Positions 1 through 10,295 of a stretch of DNA of 64,000 nucleotides are shown here, piece after piece. Source of the DNA: Paralvinella palmiformis (taxonomy: Eukaryota > Annelida > Polychaeta > Terebellida > Alvinellidae); assembly GCA_025642065.1 (NCBI GenBank), contig JAODUP010000587.1, positions 188,501-252,500 of the forward strand, read 5' to 3'. The notes under the pieces are model-generated. The model had not been told where the DNA came from. It saw only the letters and a list, made by a program, of their open reading frames with translations, and did no database searches. Position 1 is the stretch's first letter. Each line of letters begins with the position of its first letter. The translations under genes were made by a program, and so were the position numbers.

Positions 1-647
1 TCTCTTGTTCACTGACTACAACTAGTCTTACATCAATCAATCAGTGTGAGTTCCTGGGTAACCAGGTCGCACCTAGGTTTTGTGCATCTGATGAGAGTGC
101 ATGAACTGCTTCTTCGGGCCTAATTTATTTATCTTGATGATGATGAAAGGAAAGCAGAAAAAGCATCCTAATATTAGCACTTTGACAGTATACACTAGGC
201 TTGGAATCTCCTGCTGACTGAGTGCTGCCATTATAGTTCCAAGTTTGGATGTACCAGTGTTCGTTCATTTAAAACTGTCTTACCTGTGTGTGCTCCATAT
301 TGTGCGAGGGCTACTAGATCCCAGTGTTCCAGATAACAGACAGGTCTCGGGTCAATGACCCGACAGTGGCAGCCCTGTGACCCGACAGATTGTAGTCTGC
401 TAAGCCAGAGATATTTGTTCATTTTCCATGTACATGGCAATCTTTCCCAGACCATCACCCCTGCTGCTTCACAGGGTGTTCTTAGCATGATGCATTGGAA
501 TCAATTTATGAATGAACTTTAATTAGGTTAATTTGATTGTCCAATTCACCTCACATAACAGCCAATCAGCTGTGGTGGTTTTATACGCCTGGCAGCACAG
601 GCCAGCGACACCATGAGGGAGGGGCTTTATACAGTAGGCCTACTATT
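1..647. other. No gene recognised
   Basis: AT-rich sequence. A moderately long open frame exists on the minus strand around 231-488, but it matches no family I recognise and has no clear exon context. No RNA gene or repeat structure stands out before the SINE at 648. Confidence 0.5.
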
Positions 648-955
648 TACGTGAGCTCCGGTGGCCTACCGGTTAAGCCCCCAGCACTTGGTGCCAATGG
701 TCACAGGTTCGAACCCAGCAAGAGGTCGAAACTTTTCCAGAGATTAATTTCTCGGCTCACAACATCGTCGGTGGCTGACCACGTTAAATGGCGCTGCTGT
801 CTCCCCTGAATTATTTAAAATAAAGAGGGGCGTTACAAAACCCCTTCGGCTCCATCTTTCCGTACTGCTCCCCTGTGAGATTTCTTAACCACTCCAACAA
901 GAGGCTGTGCCGAATAAGCGACAGCCTGGGGATTCTCACCGAACAACAAAACAGA
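648..955 (+). repeat. tRNA-headed SINE (family B), composite copy
   Basis: The head at about 650-745 has a box A-like stretch (GGTGGCCTACCGGTTAA) and a perfect box B core (GGTTCGAACCC), as in tRNA-derived SINEs. The tail at about 838-950 recurs at 25880-26010 and, inverted, at 38190-38370. In the 38190 copy head and tail are directly joined after the 'gaggtcgaaac' motif. Here about 95 bp of extra sequence lies between them, so this copy holds an insertion or is a chimera. Confidence 0.75.
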
Positions 956-1380
956 AGGCATACTGCACACGGGATGGCACTGCTTGATGCCTCTAATCTT
1001 GTCTGGTGAATGTGTCCACGTGAGAGCTGCAGTGTGTGTGCACAAAAATGTCTTTATCAGAGGCCTGGGACCAGAGGAATAATAAGTCTTCAGCCAACTC
1101 AAGACCTAGTAATTGAATGCTTTTATTACAAATATTGTTGTATGTTTTAAGTTGCTTTCAGTTTCACTATTGAAATCACGGTGCTTTGGGCGATAATGTG
1201 AGTTATCTAGGTCACATGTAGCAATAAGGCTGTATGAAATGTGGTATGGGAGATTGCAGAGGGAATGGGAGATTGCAGAGGGAGTGGCATGGGTCATAAA
1301 TTGATTGAATTTCCAGTAATTGCTTGGTCATTTATTTACCCTAAATAAAATATAAACTGGTTATTTTTTTCGATACTGTG

Positions 1381-1497
1381 GATGGTGTGGTTAAAGCAGC
1401 ATGGATTATGGACACTGTGGATGGTGTGGATAAAGCAGCATGGATTATGGACACTGTGGATGGTGTGTTTAAAGCAGCATGGAATTATGGATATCAG
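1381..1497. repeat. 39-bp tandem repeat, three copies
   Basis: Units begin at 1381, 1420 and 1459 with GATGGTGTGG and continue into TTAAAGCAGCATGGATTATGG, with few differences. The third copy is incomplete. No coding meaning is apparent. Confidence 0.85.
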
Positions 1498-1499
1498 AA

Positions 1500-1805
1500 T
1501 ATGGAATATAAGGCTGAGCCTGTCTCATATTCCATTCTTTACGCCACATAACTCATTGTGTGCCATTGTTCATCAAGCCTAGTTTTAAATATATTGAGGG
1601 TAAGGGCCTCAACAGTTCCTTCAGAGAGTGAATTCCAGTCTTGGCCTATTCTTTGGCTGAACACGTTCTTATGAACTTCAAGCTTACTGTGACGCACGAG
1701 TAACTTGTGCTAGTGCCCCTGGTACTTTGTCCTTCAGCTCTGTGAAAGAATATCTCTGGATCAAGACGATATAACCCATTCATGAATTTTGAACACCTGG
1801 ATGCT
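1500..1805 (-). pseudogene. Non-LTR retrotransposon ORF2 C-terminal fragment
   Basis: On the minus strand two frames together read like the end of a CR1/Jockey-type reverse transcriptase protein. One frame has a piece resembling 'NGLYRLDPEIFF' followed by a TRG motif. The other has 'FSQRIGQDWNSL' and 'FKTRLDEQW', typical of the last 60 or so residues of such proteins. The frame change and internal stops show it is dead. The family call rests on motif recognition from memory. Confidence 0.65.
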
Positions 1806-3310
1806 GCTAATGAACCAAGTATTTCTTTTATTTACATGCTTTGGGCGTCCTTTAAAAGTAATAAATCACTTGGAACATGAGAACCAAACAGGTTCCTTAA
1901 AATCTCCTTATAAATCGGTGGGAAAATTATTAAGTTTCATCTACATACCATAAATGATGCTACCTTAGTACCTATGTACATGTATGTAGGTGATTATTAC
2001 TATTAGGAGGACAGTACACATGAGAAACATCCTTCAAACAGTCCTTGAAATAGTGACACACTTGTGCAAAACACACTATAATTGATTAATTTAGTAAAAA
2101 TAGTACCATAATAACTGAACTTGTCAAAATAATACCTTCAGTGTTGCCGTGGGAGGGGGAATTGCTGATACTATGTATCACAATATATATTTATGACGAA
2201 AAAGTATGAAATTTGTAATTAATATTTAGTCTTTAAATGGCAGAATCCACTTTAATATAAATTTTTCATAATTTTGATGACAATGACTAAAACAACATTC
2301 CTTGTATTTGAATACAGAACACACACAAAAGCTAATCAACATCTAGTATTGTTTGTTCTACAAGTTCTTAAACTTTCCAATGAACTGACACAACTCACTA
2401 TTCCAGCTCTGTGATATCACGCAGGCATGGATTCTATTGTTCACTAAACTCAATTTATGAACCTCCCCCCCCCCTCAGGATCACTGGTTCCATGACTAAT
2501 AATTACTGGTCTACCATAATAATGTATTAATATTAATATCTACATGATCTAGTCTATTTGTGAATAATGTGGATTACATGGAAAAGGAAAATATAAGCCT
2601 GAAAATAATATGATACCAATGAGGTACATGACAAGATGGCTCAGCAACAGCAAGTTGAAATACAAAAACAATACATCCTAGTGATATAATACAAATAATA
2701 TCTTCTTGTGCTCCCAAGACATTGAAGTATACCTCGAATTGTTTCTCACAGAATAATTTCTAGAATTTATCCGGCGCTATATTTTTCATCAACCTCTTTC
2801 TTTTTTCTGATGACCCTCCAGCCTCAAATATTACCTGGAACCCTGGATCCCGGTGTGGGGTCCACTGGCAGGTGTCAAAAGAAGGGCTCCATGATGCCTA
2901 TGTTGTAACTTATTCATATTAAAATGAACTGACATGTTCGTCATAATATATGTACAAGTGGGCAGTTCACACAATTGCTGCCACTTCTTATTTTAAATGC
3001 TGATAATTCCTGACAACAATTTCATACAAAAATATATATATAATTGCTGCCTGGTGAACTTTTTTTATGTTACCCTTAACAAACATTTTATTAAGGCTGG
3101 CCTGCTGCTGATGTTTCAGCCAAACAATTTCCTCATAAAATACTCCAATTTGTGATAGAGAACTCAAGATTAAATTATGCTTCACTGTTGGTCACTTGAT
3201 TAGTTGAATATAGCTTATAGGTGATTAAACTTCTGTGAAATGAACCTAAACCTCTGATTGATTATGTTTGAATAGTTAATAATAATATTGCTTGTCTTCC
3301 ACTGTTCCAG
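1806..3310. other. Upstream SPC25 intron or intergenic sequence
   Basis: AT-rich sequence with a C-run at about 2463-2475. The exon at 3311 starts in phase 1, so at least one earlier SPC25 coding exon must exist. I see no convincing N-terminal Spc25 exon here; it may lie outside the window or be too short to recognise. Confidence 0.5.
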
Positions 3311-3457
3311 TGATCACTAAGCAAGCCAATGATGCTGAAGCACTGAAATCCAGATTAAAAGTGATCAGTGATGAGGTAGATAGCTTGCTTCTGGATAAAG
3401 AACAGAGAGAGAAACTTCTCCAGAAGATGCGCGAAGAAGTGGCCCAACTGAAAGAAG
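3311..3457 (+). CDS. SPC25: SPC25 exon: coiled coil
   Basis: Acceptor TTCCAG at 3305-3310 and donor AAG|GTATGG after 3457. The 147 bp enter with two bases completing a split codon and leave with one base. The peptide is rich in K, E, L and V with heptad spacing ('RLKVISDEVDSLLLDKEQRE'), as expected for the helical rod that pairs with Spc24. Confidence 0.85.
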
Positions 3458-6400
3458 GTATGGTATTATTGTTGTTACTGATGTCATGTGTTATTGGCAT
3501 GGTGAGCATTGTCATGGGGGGGGGGAATTAGTAAGAGAGAGATTTCATACAATATAGACATTAAAAAGACTGGAAAACTGTATGAGGGATGGTCAGCCTC
3601 TTAGCCATAGTCAATTCAATTCTGAAATTGATGATCTCTTCCAGAATTGGAATTTTTTAAGATTTTGGAATTGATGAATTTGGAATTAAAAGTGTCCACA
3701 AAATATATTTTCCATTTTACTTTTCATTTACTATAAAATTAACATTATTTGTTGCTAAGATTTTACCCTGAATAGTGTTTAAATTTTTTTTCACAAGAGA
3801 GTTGCCCCTCAACTATATGTTGAGCTGTGACCAGCTTGGAGGCTAAGCAACTCCAGTAAACACAAAGTTTAGGCAAATCAGGATTTCTAACCATCCTTGA
3901 ATTTTTTTTAAATCTAGGAAATAGATTACTTTTCTTCTTGTTTGTAATTAAAAAACAGAAAATTTGACATATGTCTGAGAACTGTCTCCCTAGGGAAACT
4001 GATCCCCATTTACCTGTGTACAAGATGTGGTTCTAATCCTTGTAGATATACTGTAGGTCCCAGCCATTAAGCCGAGACTGTATTTTGGCCCTTATTTTGG
4101 GGGGGTTGGCTTAATGGCCGGTGCTATTTCAGTGTCAAGAAAACCAGCCATTGGGAGAAAAATTGTCAGTGTGTTAGCAGCCGTCTAGACAATAGTGACC
4201 TAGTCTAGATCTAGATGCAAACAGACATCAATCATCATTTTGATTTAAACTCATGCAGTCATGGAGTGAAAATAGAAGTGAAACAAGTTGATGATAATTA
4301 TACATGGCTTTATAATGAAAATCAATATTTATATATGGAATTATCAGATTTGTGTAATTATGGATAAATCTTGTTGGACTCAGTAGCGCATTTCATGACT
4401 TTCAATTCGAAGGTAGCGTCGGTAACAAGACAACTAGTACCCACAACAGTCCGTACCCGAGAGCGTCGTATCTCATTCAGTTGGTGGCATAGACATTAGG
4501 ATGCCCCATATACATATTTTGTCTGGGCATTTTTATACTAATAATGGGATAATTATTGATTAATTAATTTATTTTCAATAGAGAGTTAGTTGCTAACTGA
4601 CCGCATATACTGGTAATTTACATTGTCTCGGTTATTGCCGCGTTAGTGACCAAAACATACCATCAAAGGCTCAGTAGTAATTGATAATATGTCTAATTAT
4701 TTCTAAGTCATATACGGTTCATTGAATGGTTAATCATGCCATTAATTTAAGTTTGAGGTCCTACGTATGCGCTAACAGTTTGTGTAAACGATCATTATAT
4801 TTGCCTTGATCTATTGACAGTATACAAAACACATTGGTACGAATAACGAATTATGAAAACAAAACTATTTCCTGCGTTCAAAGCATCACCTGGAAATAAA
4901 TACTGCAGGGAAAAGTTCAGATTTTTGGGTCACCTTATTGGATGGTAACACCATAAATCATTATATTTGAGGCCTAAAAACGACCTCGGTTTAATGGCCG
5001 GGACCTACGGCATGTGTTTTTCCTACTCATCTTACACATGAGTTAGCAGGAAAATTGGCCCCATTCAGAGACTGTCCATTGGCCCTGCTGAGCAATAATA
5101 GGTACATTTTCGTTGTTAGGTGATAATATTAATATTCCATCCATCAATTTGGTCAATTCCAAATACCGGTAGACTGGTATTTAAAAATATTTATTATTGT
5201 ATTCTTGCCTTTAATTTAGTGCTCCTAAGTTGTGCAATTTGCAAAAAGATAACAACGAAGTGGCCAGAGTGTTTAACACAACAGAAAAACTTGTGCATGA
5301 TTGGTGCTCTTCAAATACAAAAATTGCCCAAGATGAAGAAAGCTTATCATGGTCAGTCCACCCTGTATACTGCTAATGAGACCGCCCTTCACCACTGGGT
5401 GCTCATGATCACACACACACACAAACACACACACACACACATAGAGAGGTTATCATTTGATGATACTGGTTCAGGCACAAATGATACTTCATGACCCTTA
5501 CTTCAAAGCATCAGGTGGCTGGTATACTGACTTGATTAGATGCCACGACCTCTCTTTGTGTGTGCTCACGAAAATAAGCCAAAACCTCACTCTTAATGTT
5601 AAAGATAAATTACTTCATTCCATCATCATGTCCTTGGCTAGAAAAATATTATTTAACTGCTCAAGTTATAAAATAAGTTGAGCTCAAAACTTTAGGTTCC
5701 GCCTTGTCTTATATTTAAGTTAGGCAGTTTTCCACAATATTGACCTATGTACTGACCTCGTCTTGTATATGAGATCACCTTATACACAAGTGTATACGGT
5801 ATATCTTGTTCAATGGCCCTACCAGTGCTCACTAAGTAATTGCTCACTATATTTCCTAAATTGGGTAAAATAGATAACATCGACACAGTGTGATATGGTT
5901 TCTGACACTATGTATGGTGTTAGTATTTTCTTAACCAGGTTATTTGTTGTTACAGCTATCGAGACCAAAACTCAGTCGGCAGAGCAGTGTGCAAAGTCAT
6001 TAGAGAGAGAAGTGGATTTCTTTAGAAACCGACTTGGTCTAAGACTTAAAAAAGTATCAGGTAAATACGGTTTTGTATCCTTATTTGCTTATAAATATAT
6101 TTATCACAAGTTGAAATATTATCCTGTCAGTTTGAAATTTGAATTGTTCTATGATCTATGTTTTAAGTCTGTGTAGATTAGACATGGGGTCAATTCCAAT
6201 TCCACTCAATTCCATTTTGTCAATTCCAATTCCACTCAATTCCATTTTGTCAATTCCAATAGACCGATCCAGGCAAAATGCATTGCATCGGTTACCAACT
6301 GTGGTCTCAGGTTAGAAACAACTATGGTGCTCACTGTCAATGGGGGATGGCACATGTAAGTGTTAATGCGGTAACAAATTGCAAAAGCCTAACATGGTAA

Positions 6401-8467
6401 AAAATTGCAAAAGCCTAACATGGTAAAAAATTGCAGAAGCCTAACCAAAATTAAAGCACTTTTAGCTAAAGAGATATTTGACGATATCAAGTGGTGAATC
6501 GTAGTTTTGAGTGTATCCCCATGTAAACGTGTATTTTGTAATCATCAAAGATGTGTTTATATTCCACTGTCCAGTAGGATTCTGCTTAGTTCTGCCCAGC
6601 AGAGGTCGGATCCTGTGTTTACTTTCACAACCCTGCTGGGTACTAAACCACTTACATATGTTATGTTCACAAAATATCTCAAAGGGGTATTAGGACATTT
6701 AGGTCTGTGGACAGGCTATAGTAGTCACAGTTTCAGAAGAAGAGGGGCAAGATTTATGCTCGGGATTGGCATTCCTGGTGAGATGATAAAATTAATGGGG
6801 GGGGGGCTGGGGGTCTGATTGCTATGAAAAATATCTTGATGTATCAATTCCAGTGAGAAGACGAGTAACGTCAACATTCGCTAAAAGCCTCCCTACATCC
6901 TACTAATAACTATTATATACTAATGGTGATTGGAAAAGAAATGTTGTAAACAAAATATGTAATGTGTAGAATTTCATAATGTATGTTGGTTAAACAATTT
7001 AATGTATAATTTTACACAATGTATTCTGCCCGTATTAATTAAAGAGAGTTGTACACATAGATATTGCATTGTTAATGTGGTAAAAATGATAAATTAATTT
7101 GTGGATTTAATATTTTTTTAGGAAACTTCAATTCCAATTCAAAATTCCTTAATTCCAATTCAAAATTTCTCAATTCCAATTCAAACTTTTTCAGTTCCAG
7201 TTCAAAATTTCTCAGTTCCAATTCCATTTTTTTAAATTGATCATCAATTCCAATTCTGAAATTGAATTGACCCCATTTCTGGTGTAGATGTGTTCTGTCA
7301 CATCCTATTAATGAGGATAAGCAGTTTTGAATTAAAATTAACAGGATAGTGTTGATTAATAAATAATATAAAAAATGGTGACTCAGTTGTTGTTGCCACA
7401 TTTGCAGGTTCATTATTATATATAGTTTATTTATCCTATGGGCAGACTAATCAATAGACAATTTCCATGACGATGAGCGAAAGTCTGTATTTGTCTATTA
7501 CAGTTCACAACTTGATCATTTATTTTCAATAACATGTCATTTTGTTTATGCAAAATTAAACTGTCAACTTTATATTTGATTGCATACATAACTATAGTTT
7601 CAAATTGACCATCCCTTAATTTTAATATGTTATATTTGACATCATAGTGTGAAAAGTTGTAACTAAGACAGCCATTAGAAAAATTAATGCTCATTAACCA
7701 TATTCCACGAGTTTTGTTATTTTTTAGAACAAGAGACTTATATTGAAACTTACATATTTAAAATAATCATATTTTCCTAATGTTTGTATTCATATTGTTC
7801 ATTAGCAGATATTTTTAGTTTATTGCCATAAGATCTGACTTGCGGTCCGACAGTCATTACTCCCCAGCTTCAGTCGTCTCGAATGATGAAAGTTGACTTT
7901 CCCCATACAAATAATCTTATCGATTAGCAAACTAAATCTGCATTATATTTAATAAAAATGAAACTGATACAAGAACTTGTAGATCAATTTAGTTCTGTGA
8001 ATACCCCAAAATGTTAATTTTGAAACAATTACACTTCTTGTTCCACACTACTTCACTGTGTACGTGGCTTCATTGACCCGCAAACCACGGTAGCCGTGAA
8101 CTGCACATGCTTCATGTTAGTTGTCTATTTTGCATCTAACATTAATTATTAGATGTTGGATGTCAAGAGCTAACTGTAAATCAACTTCAGCTATGACCAT
8201 GCCATATAACACAGACATATTGATTTTGACTTTGTTGTCATCTTTAGTTGAGATTAAGTCATCCTACCATGAGTGACTGCTCCACTCATCACTTACATAT
8301 GTATACGTTTATTCTGGTAATTTAAGGCAGCTAGTCCGCTTATACCTAAATTGGATACTCAATTCTTTCGATAAAACAGCAAAATTGATTTTTTTTAAAT
8401 ACTTTAGCATTATAATCTCCAACTATGCTACACAGGAACTGTTACATTCATCTACCAAATTATGAAG

Positions 8468-8506
<39 letters not shown>

Positions 8507-10295
8507 TGGAGCATTTATATTGTAAGATGGTTTAAGGAGTTTAACAAACTGTGTCGTTTAACCTCTTCCTGATTAACTGTACTGTTTTAGCAAAGTGTAG
8601 ATAAGTTGTTAAAGTAATAAGGTATGTAGCAGTATATTTATTACAGACATGGGGTCAATTCAATTCCTGAATTGGAATAGACTGATTAAATTACCCCTGG
8701 CGTCACCATGCGGCTGAATTTCACACTACCATCTCGGGTTAGAAGTCTAAGAATCGCTATGTTGCATGGCAATTTAATAGGAATGGCATAGACTTCATCG
8801 AATAGATATATGCCACTAAACTAAGTAACATTCAGTGCGATTTGCGTGGCTGTCATGGTCCGCCCTGTCCAGTTCAAACTTATTTTATGTTTGACGATGT
8901 AAAAGAATAAAATCAATGATCACATAGATTATAATTTAATGGGTGATTCCTATTACTGTAATATTGGTATTTATGCTTGATATCTTGTATTGAAAGTGAA
9001 CTGTTTTATTTTCTGAATCGGCCATTCGTGCAATGTTTACTATATGTAAATGTAAACGGTGTTAATACTGTAATGTAATAAAAGAAAATTTAATAATATA
9101 CAGGTGATACATGATATATGATTGGTTTCCAGGTATAAGTAAAATTTATGTTTCCAAAATATTAAAAAAATCTTCATTAAAATCAATTTATATTCAGCTA
9201 AAAGTTTGATTTAAAGTCATTTATTTTATCCATATTAACCCATGCTAAACAAAATCCCCTACAAGTCAATATGAATAACTAAGGCTTAGCTGTGTCATAT
9301 ATCCTGATGAGTATTGTGTTATATTCTTTGGAAAGACACCATCATTCAGCTGAAATACTAGTCTCAGTCTAATATGAAATAATTTGCTGAAAGGTTTCCA
9401 ATAGTTCCAAAAGTTGCCATCCCCTATTAACAGTGGGTGCCATAGCTGTCTCTAACCAGAGACCGCAGTTGGGAACTGATGTAACGCATTTCGTCTGGAT
9501 CGGTCTATTGGAGTTGATTATTTAAAAAAAATGAAATTTGAATTGATAAATTTTGAATTGAAATTTCCAACAAAAACAAATTAAATCCACAAATTAATTT
9601 ACCATTTAATTTTTTAATTCAGAAATATATCTTCCATGACAATCCTACTTGGAGTATAAACTATTTGGAGTATGTATTCCAAGTAGGTACTCGGAGTATC
9701 TACTCATGGTAAAAAGTAGTAAGCAAAAACAATCGGTAAAAAAGCGAAATTGGAAATAATAAATTTTGAATCGGAATTGATAAATTTGATGTGGAATTGG
9801 AATTGACCAAATGGAATGAGTGGAAATGGAATTGACTCCATGTCTGATTTATTATATGTTAGGTTTTTGAGGTAAATACTATTTTGCGTTCCTTTACAGG
9901 TGGACGTTTGCAGTTTGTATTTACCTCTATTGATGACAAGGATCCAAACAGACCATTTTGCTTCTGTGTGAAGATAAATCCTGATAAAACCTATACAAGT
10001 AGGTTGTTTGTGTGTGTGTGTGTGTTTGTCTGTGTGTATGCATTATTCTCTTATCTCAGTTTAGTTGCATTATGTCTATAAACATAACATTAAATAATAA
10101 ATGGTGAAGCTTGCCCAATACAGTATCTGTGTAAATATTAGATGCTAAACTAATACAAAATCATACGCTTTAGTTTCAGATTGTCAGCCAGAAGTAGATC
10201 ATTTGGATGAACTTCTTAACCGTCTCCAATCAACAAACAATTTTAAATCATTCGTCATTGAAATTCGACAGAAATTTCAAAACATGTTATTTTGA
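3311..10295 (+). CDS. SPC25: Kinetochore protein Spc25 (partial gene, four 3' coding exons)
   Basis: Spc25 pairs with Spc24 at the centromeric end of the Ndc80 complex, which ties kinetochores to spindle microtubules; its C-terminal RWD fold docks onto inner-kinetochore receptors. Four exons (3311-3457, 5956-6060, 9900-9998, 10174-10295) splice in frame at GT-AG sites and give about 157 residues ending at a TGA. The first is a heptad-rich coiled coil. The rest reads as the RWD domain, with hallmarks close to vertebrate SPC25: 'RLGLRLKKVSG', 'LQFVFTSIDDKDPNRPF', and a 'TNNFKSF' motif near the end. Vertebrate SPC25 is about 224 residues, so roughly the first 70-80 residues are missing because upstream exons are not seen. 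The gene converges on the ceramide synthase gene. Its introns carry a TIR element and two elements with 8-bp target duplications. Symbol from recalled homology. Confidence 0.9.
3600..3720. repeat. Fragment of the AATTCC-rich TIR element
   Basis: Contains 'gtcaattcaattctgaaattgatg' and 'tggaattgatgaatttggaatt' stretches like the subterminal repeats of the elements at 6179-7281 and 8644-9846. No terminal CAGACATGG motif or target duplication is visible, so it is a fragment. Confidence 0.55.
4053..5008. mobile_element. Non-autonomous DNA transposon with about 25-bp terminal inverted repeats
   Basis: The left end GTAGGTCCCAGCCATTAAGC is matched in inverse orientation at 4983-5008 by a stretch ending in GGCCGGGACCTAC, with few mismatches. 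The element is about 956 bp and holds no recognisable transposase. It lies in a SPC25 intron. No clear target duplication was found, so the superfamily is unassigned. Confidence 0.8.
5410..5441. repeat. (CA)n microsatellite
   Basis: Alternating CA with one interruption (acaaacac). It lies in a SPC25 intron. Confidence 0.9.
5956..6060 (+). CDS. SPC25: SPC25 exon: coiled coil to RWD junction
   Basis: Acceptor TTGTTACAG precedes 5956 and donor G|GTAAAT follows 6060. Its 105 bp join both neighbours without a frame break. Ends with 'FFRNRLGLRLKKVS', the start of the globular domain (vertebrate SPC25 has a very similar DRLGLEIRKI stretch). Confidence 0.92.
6370..6445. repeat. 26-bp tandem repeat, three copies
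   Basis: Units start at 6370, 6396 and 6422 (GGTAAAAAATTGCAAAAGCC followed by TAACAT) with minor changes. It lies inside the 6179-7281 element. Confidence 0.85.
6507..6890 (+). pseudogene. Broken tyrosine recombinase (Crypton/DIRS-like), C-terminal part
   Basis: Tyrosine recombinases cut and rejoin DNA through a 3'-phosphotyrosine. This piece shows 'KPLTYVMFTKYLK', the H-x-x-R box in 'YSSHSFRR', and 'GIPGEMIKLMG', all typical of recombinases of invertebrate Crypton/DIRS elements. A run of ten G at 6797-6806 shifts the frame before the expected 'GDW'. In the next frame the text resumes with 'SDCYEKYL', which contains the probable nucleophile tyrosine. The N-terminal half is absent. It is a dead copy inside an element whose ends look hAT-like, an unexpected pairing. 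Confidence 0.75.
8471..8504. repeat. (TA)n microsatellite
   Basis: About 17 TA units in a SPC25 intron. Confidence 0.95.
8644..9846. mobile_element. hAT-like element (AATTCC family), second copy
   Basis: Bounded by CAGACATGGGGTCAATTC at the left and GAATTGACTCCATGTCTG at the right, with an 8-bp direct duplication ATTTATTA outside (8636-8643 and 9847-9854). No coding sequence is seen. Its core (8683-9513, bounded by AATAGAC..GAT and ATCGGTCTATT) recurs at 60752-61552. The right end lies 53 bp upstream of a SPC25 exon, so it supplies part of that intron's branch-point region. Confidence 0.8.
9900..9998 (+). CDS. SPC25: SPC25 exon: RWD domain
   Basis: Acceptor CCTTTACAG and donor ACAA|GTAGGT; 99 bp. 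Reads 'GGRLQFVFTSIDDKDPNRPF', matching the central strands of the SPC25 globular domain (vertebrate 'LQFIFTNIDPKNPESPF'). Confidence 0.93.
10004..10040. repeat. (GT)n-rich microsatellite just inside a SPC25 intron
   Basis: An imperfect GT run begins 6 bp after the donor of the 9900-9998 exon. Confidence 0.8.
10174..10295 (+). CDS. SPC25: SPC25 last coding exon
   Basis: Acceptor GCTTTAG ends at 10173; a second in-frame AG lies 6 bp on (TTTCAG, 10179). Using the first gives 'ISDCQPEVDHL', which fits the vertebrate 'VSDSAP' motif better. Continues through 'TNNFKSFVIEIRQKF' to the TGA at 10293-10295. A possible polyadenylation signal AATAAA lies at 10441-10446. Confidence 0.92.

Larger units (their letters stand above)
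6179..7281. mobile_element. hAT-like element (AATTCC family) carrying a tyrosine recombinase remnant
   Basis: Flanked by a perfect 8-bp duplication GTGTAGAT (6171-6178 and 7282-7289). Ends are inverse copies: AGACATGGGGTCAATTCC on the left and GAATTGACCCCATTTCTG on the right, each followed inward by short AATTCC-type repeats (6186-6260; 7120-7270). An 8-bp duplication of form nTnnnnAn and CAG-type ends fit the hAT superfamily. The body contains an inverted copy of one end of the 8683-9513 core (6261-6350), a 26-bp tandem repeat and a tyrosine recombinase fragment. It sits in a SPC25 intron. Confidence 0.75.

Noticed and set aside
231..488. Minus-strand exon ending at a GTAAGA donor
   Set aside because: No acceptor, partner exon or family match could be found.
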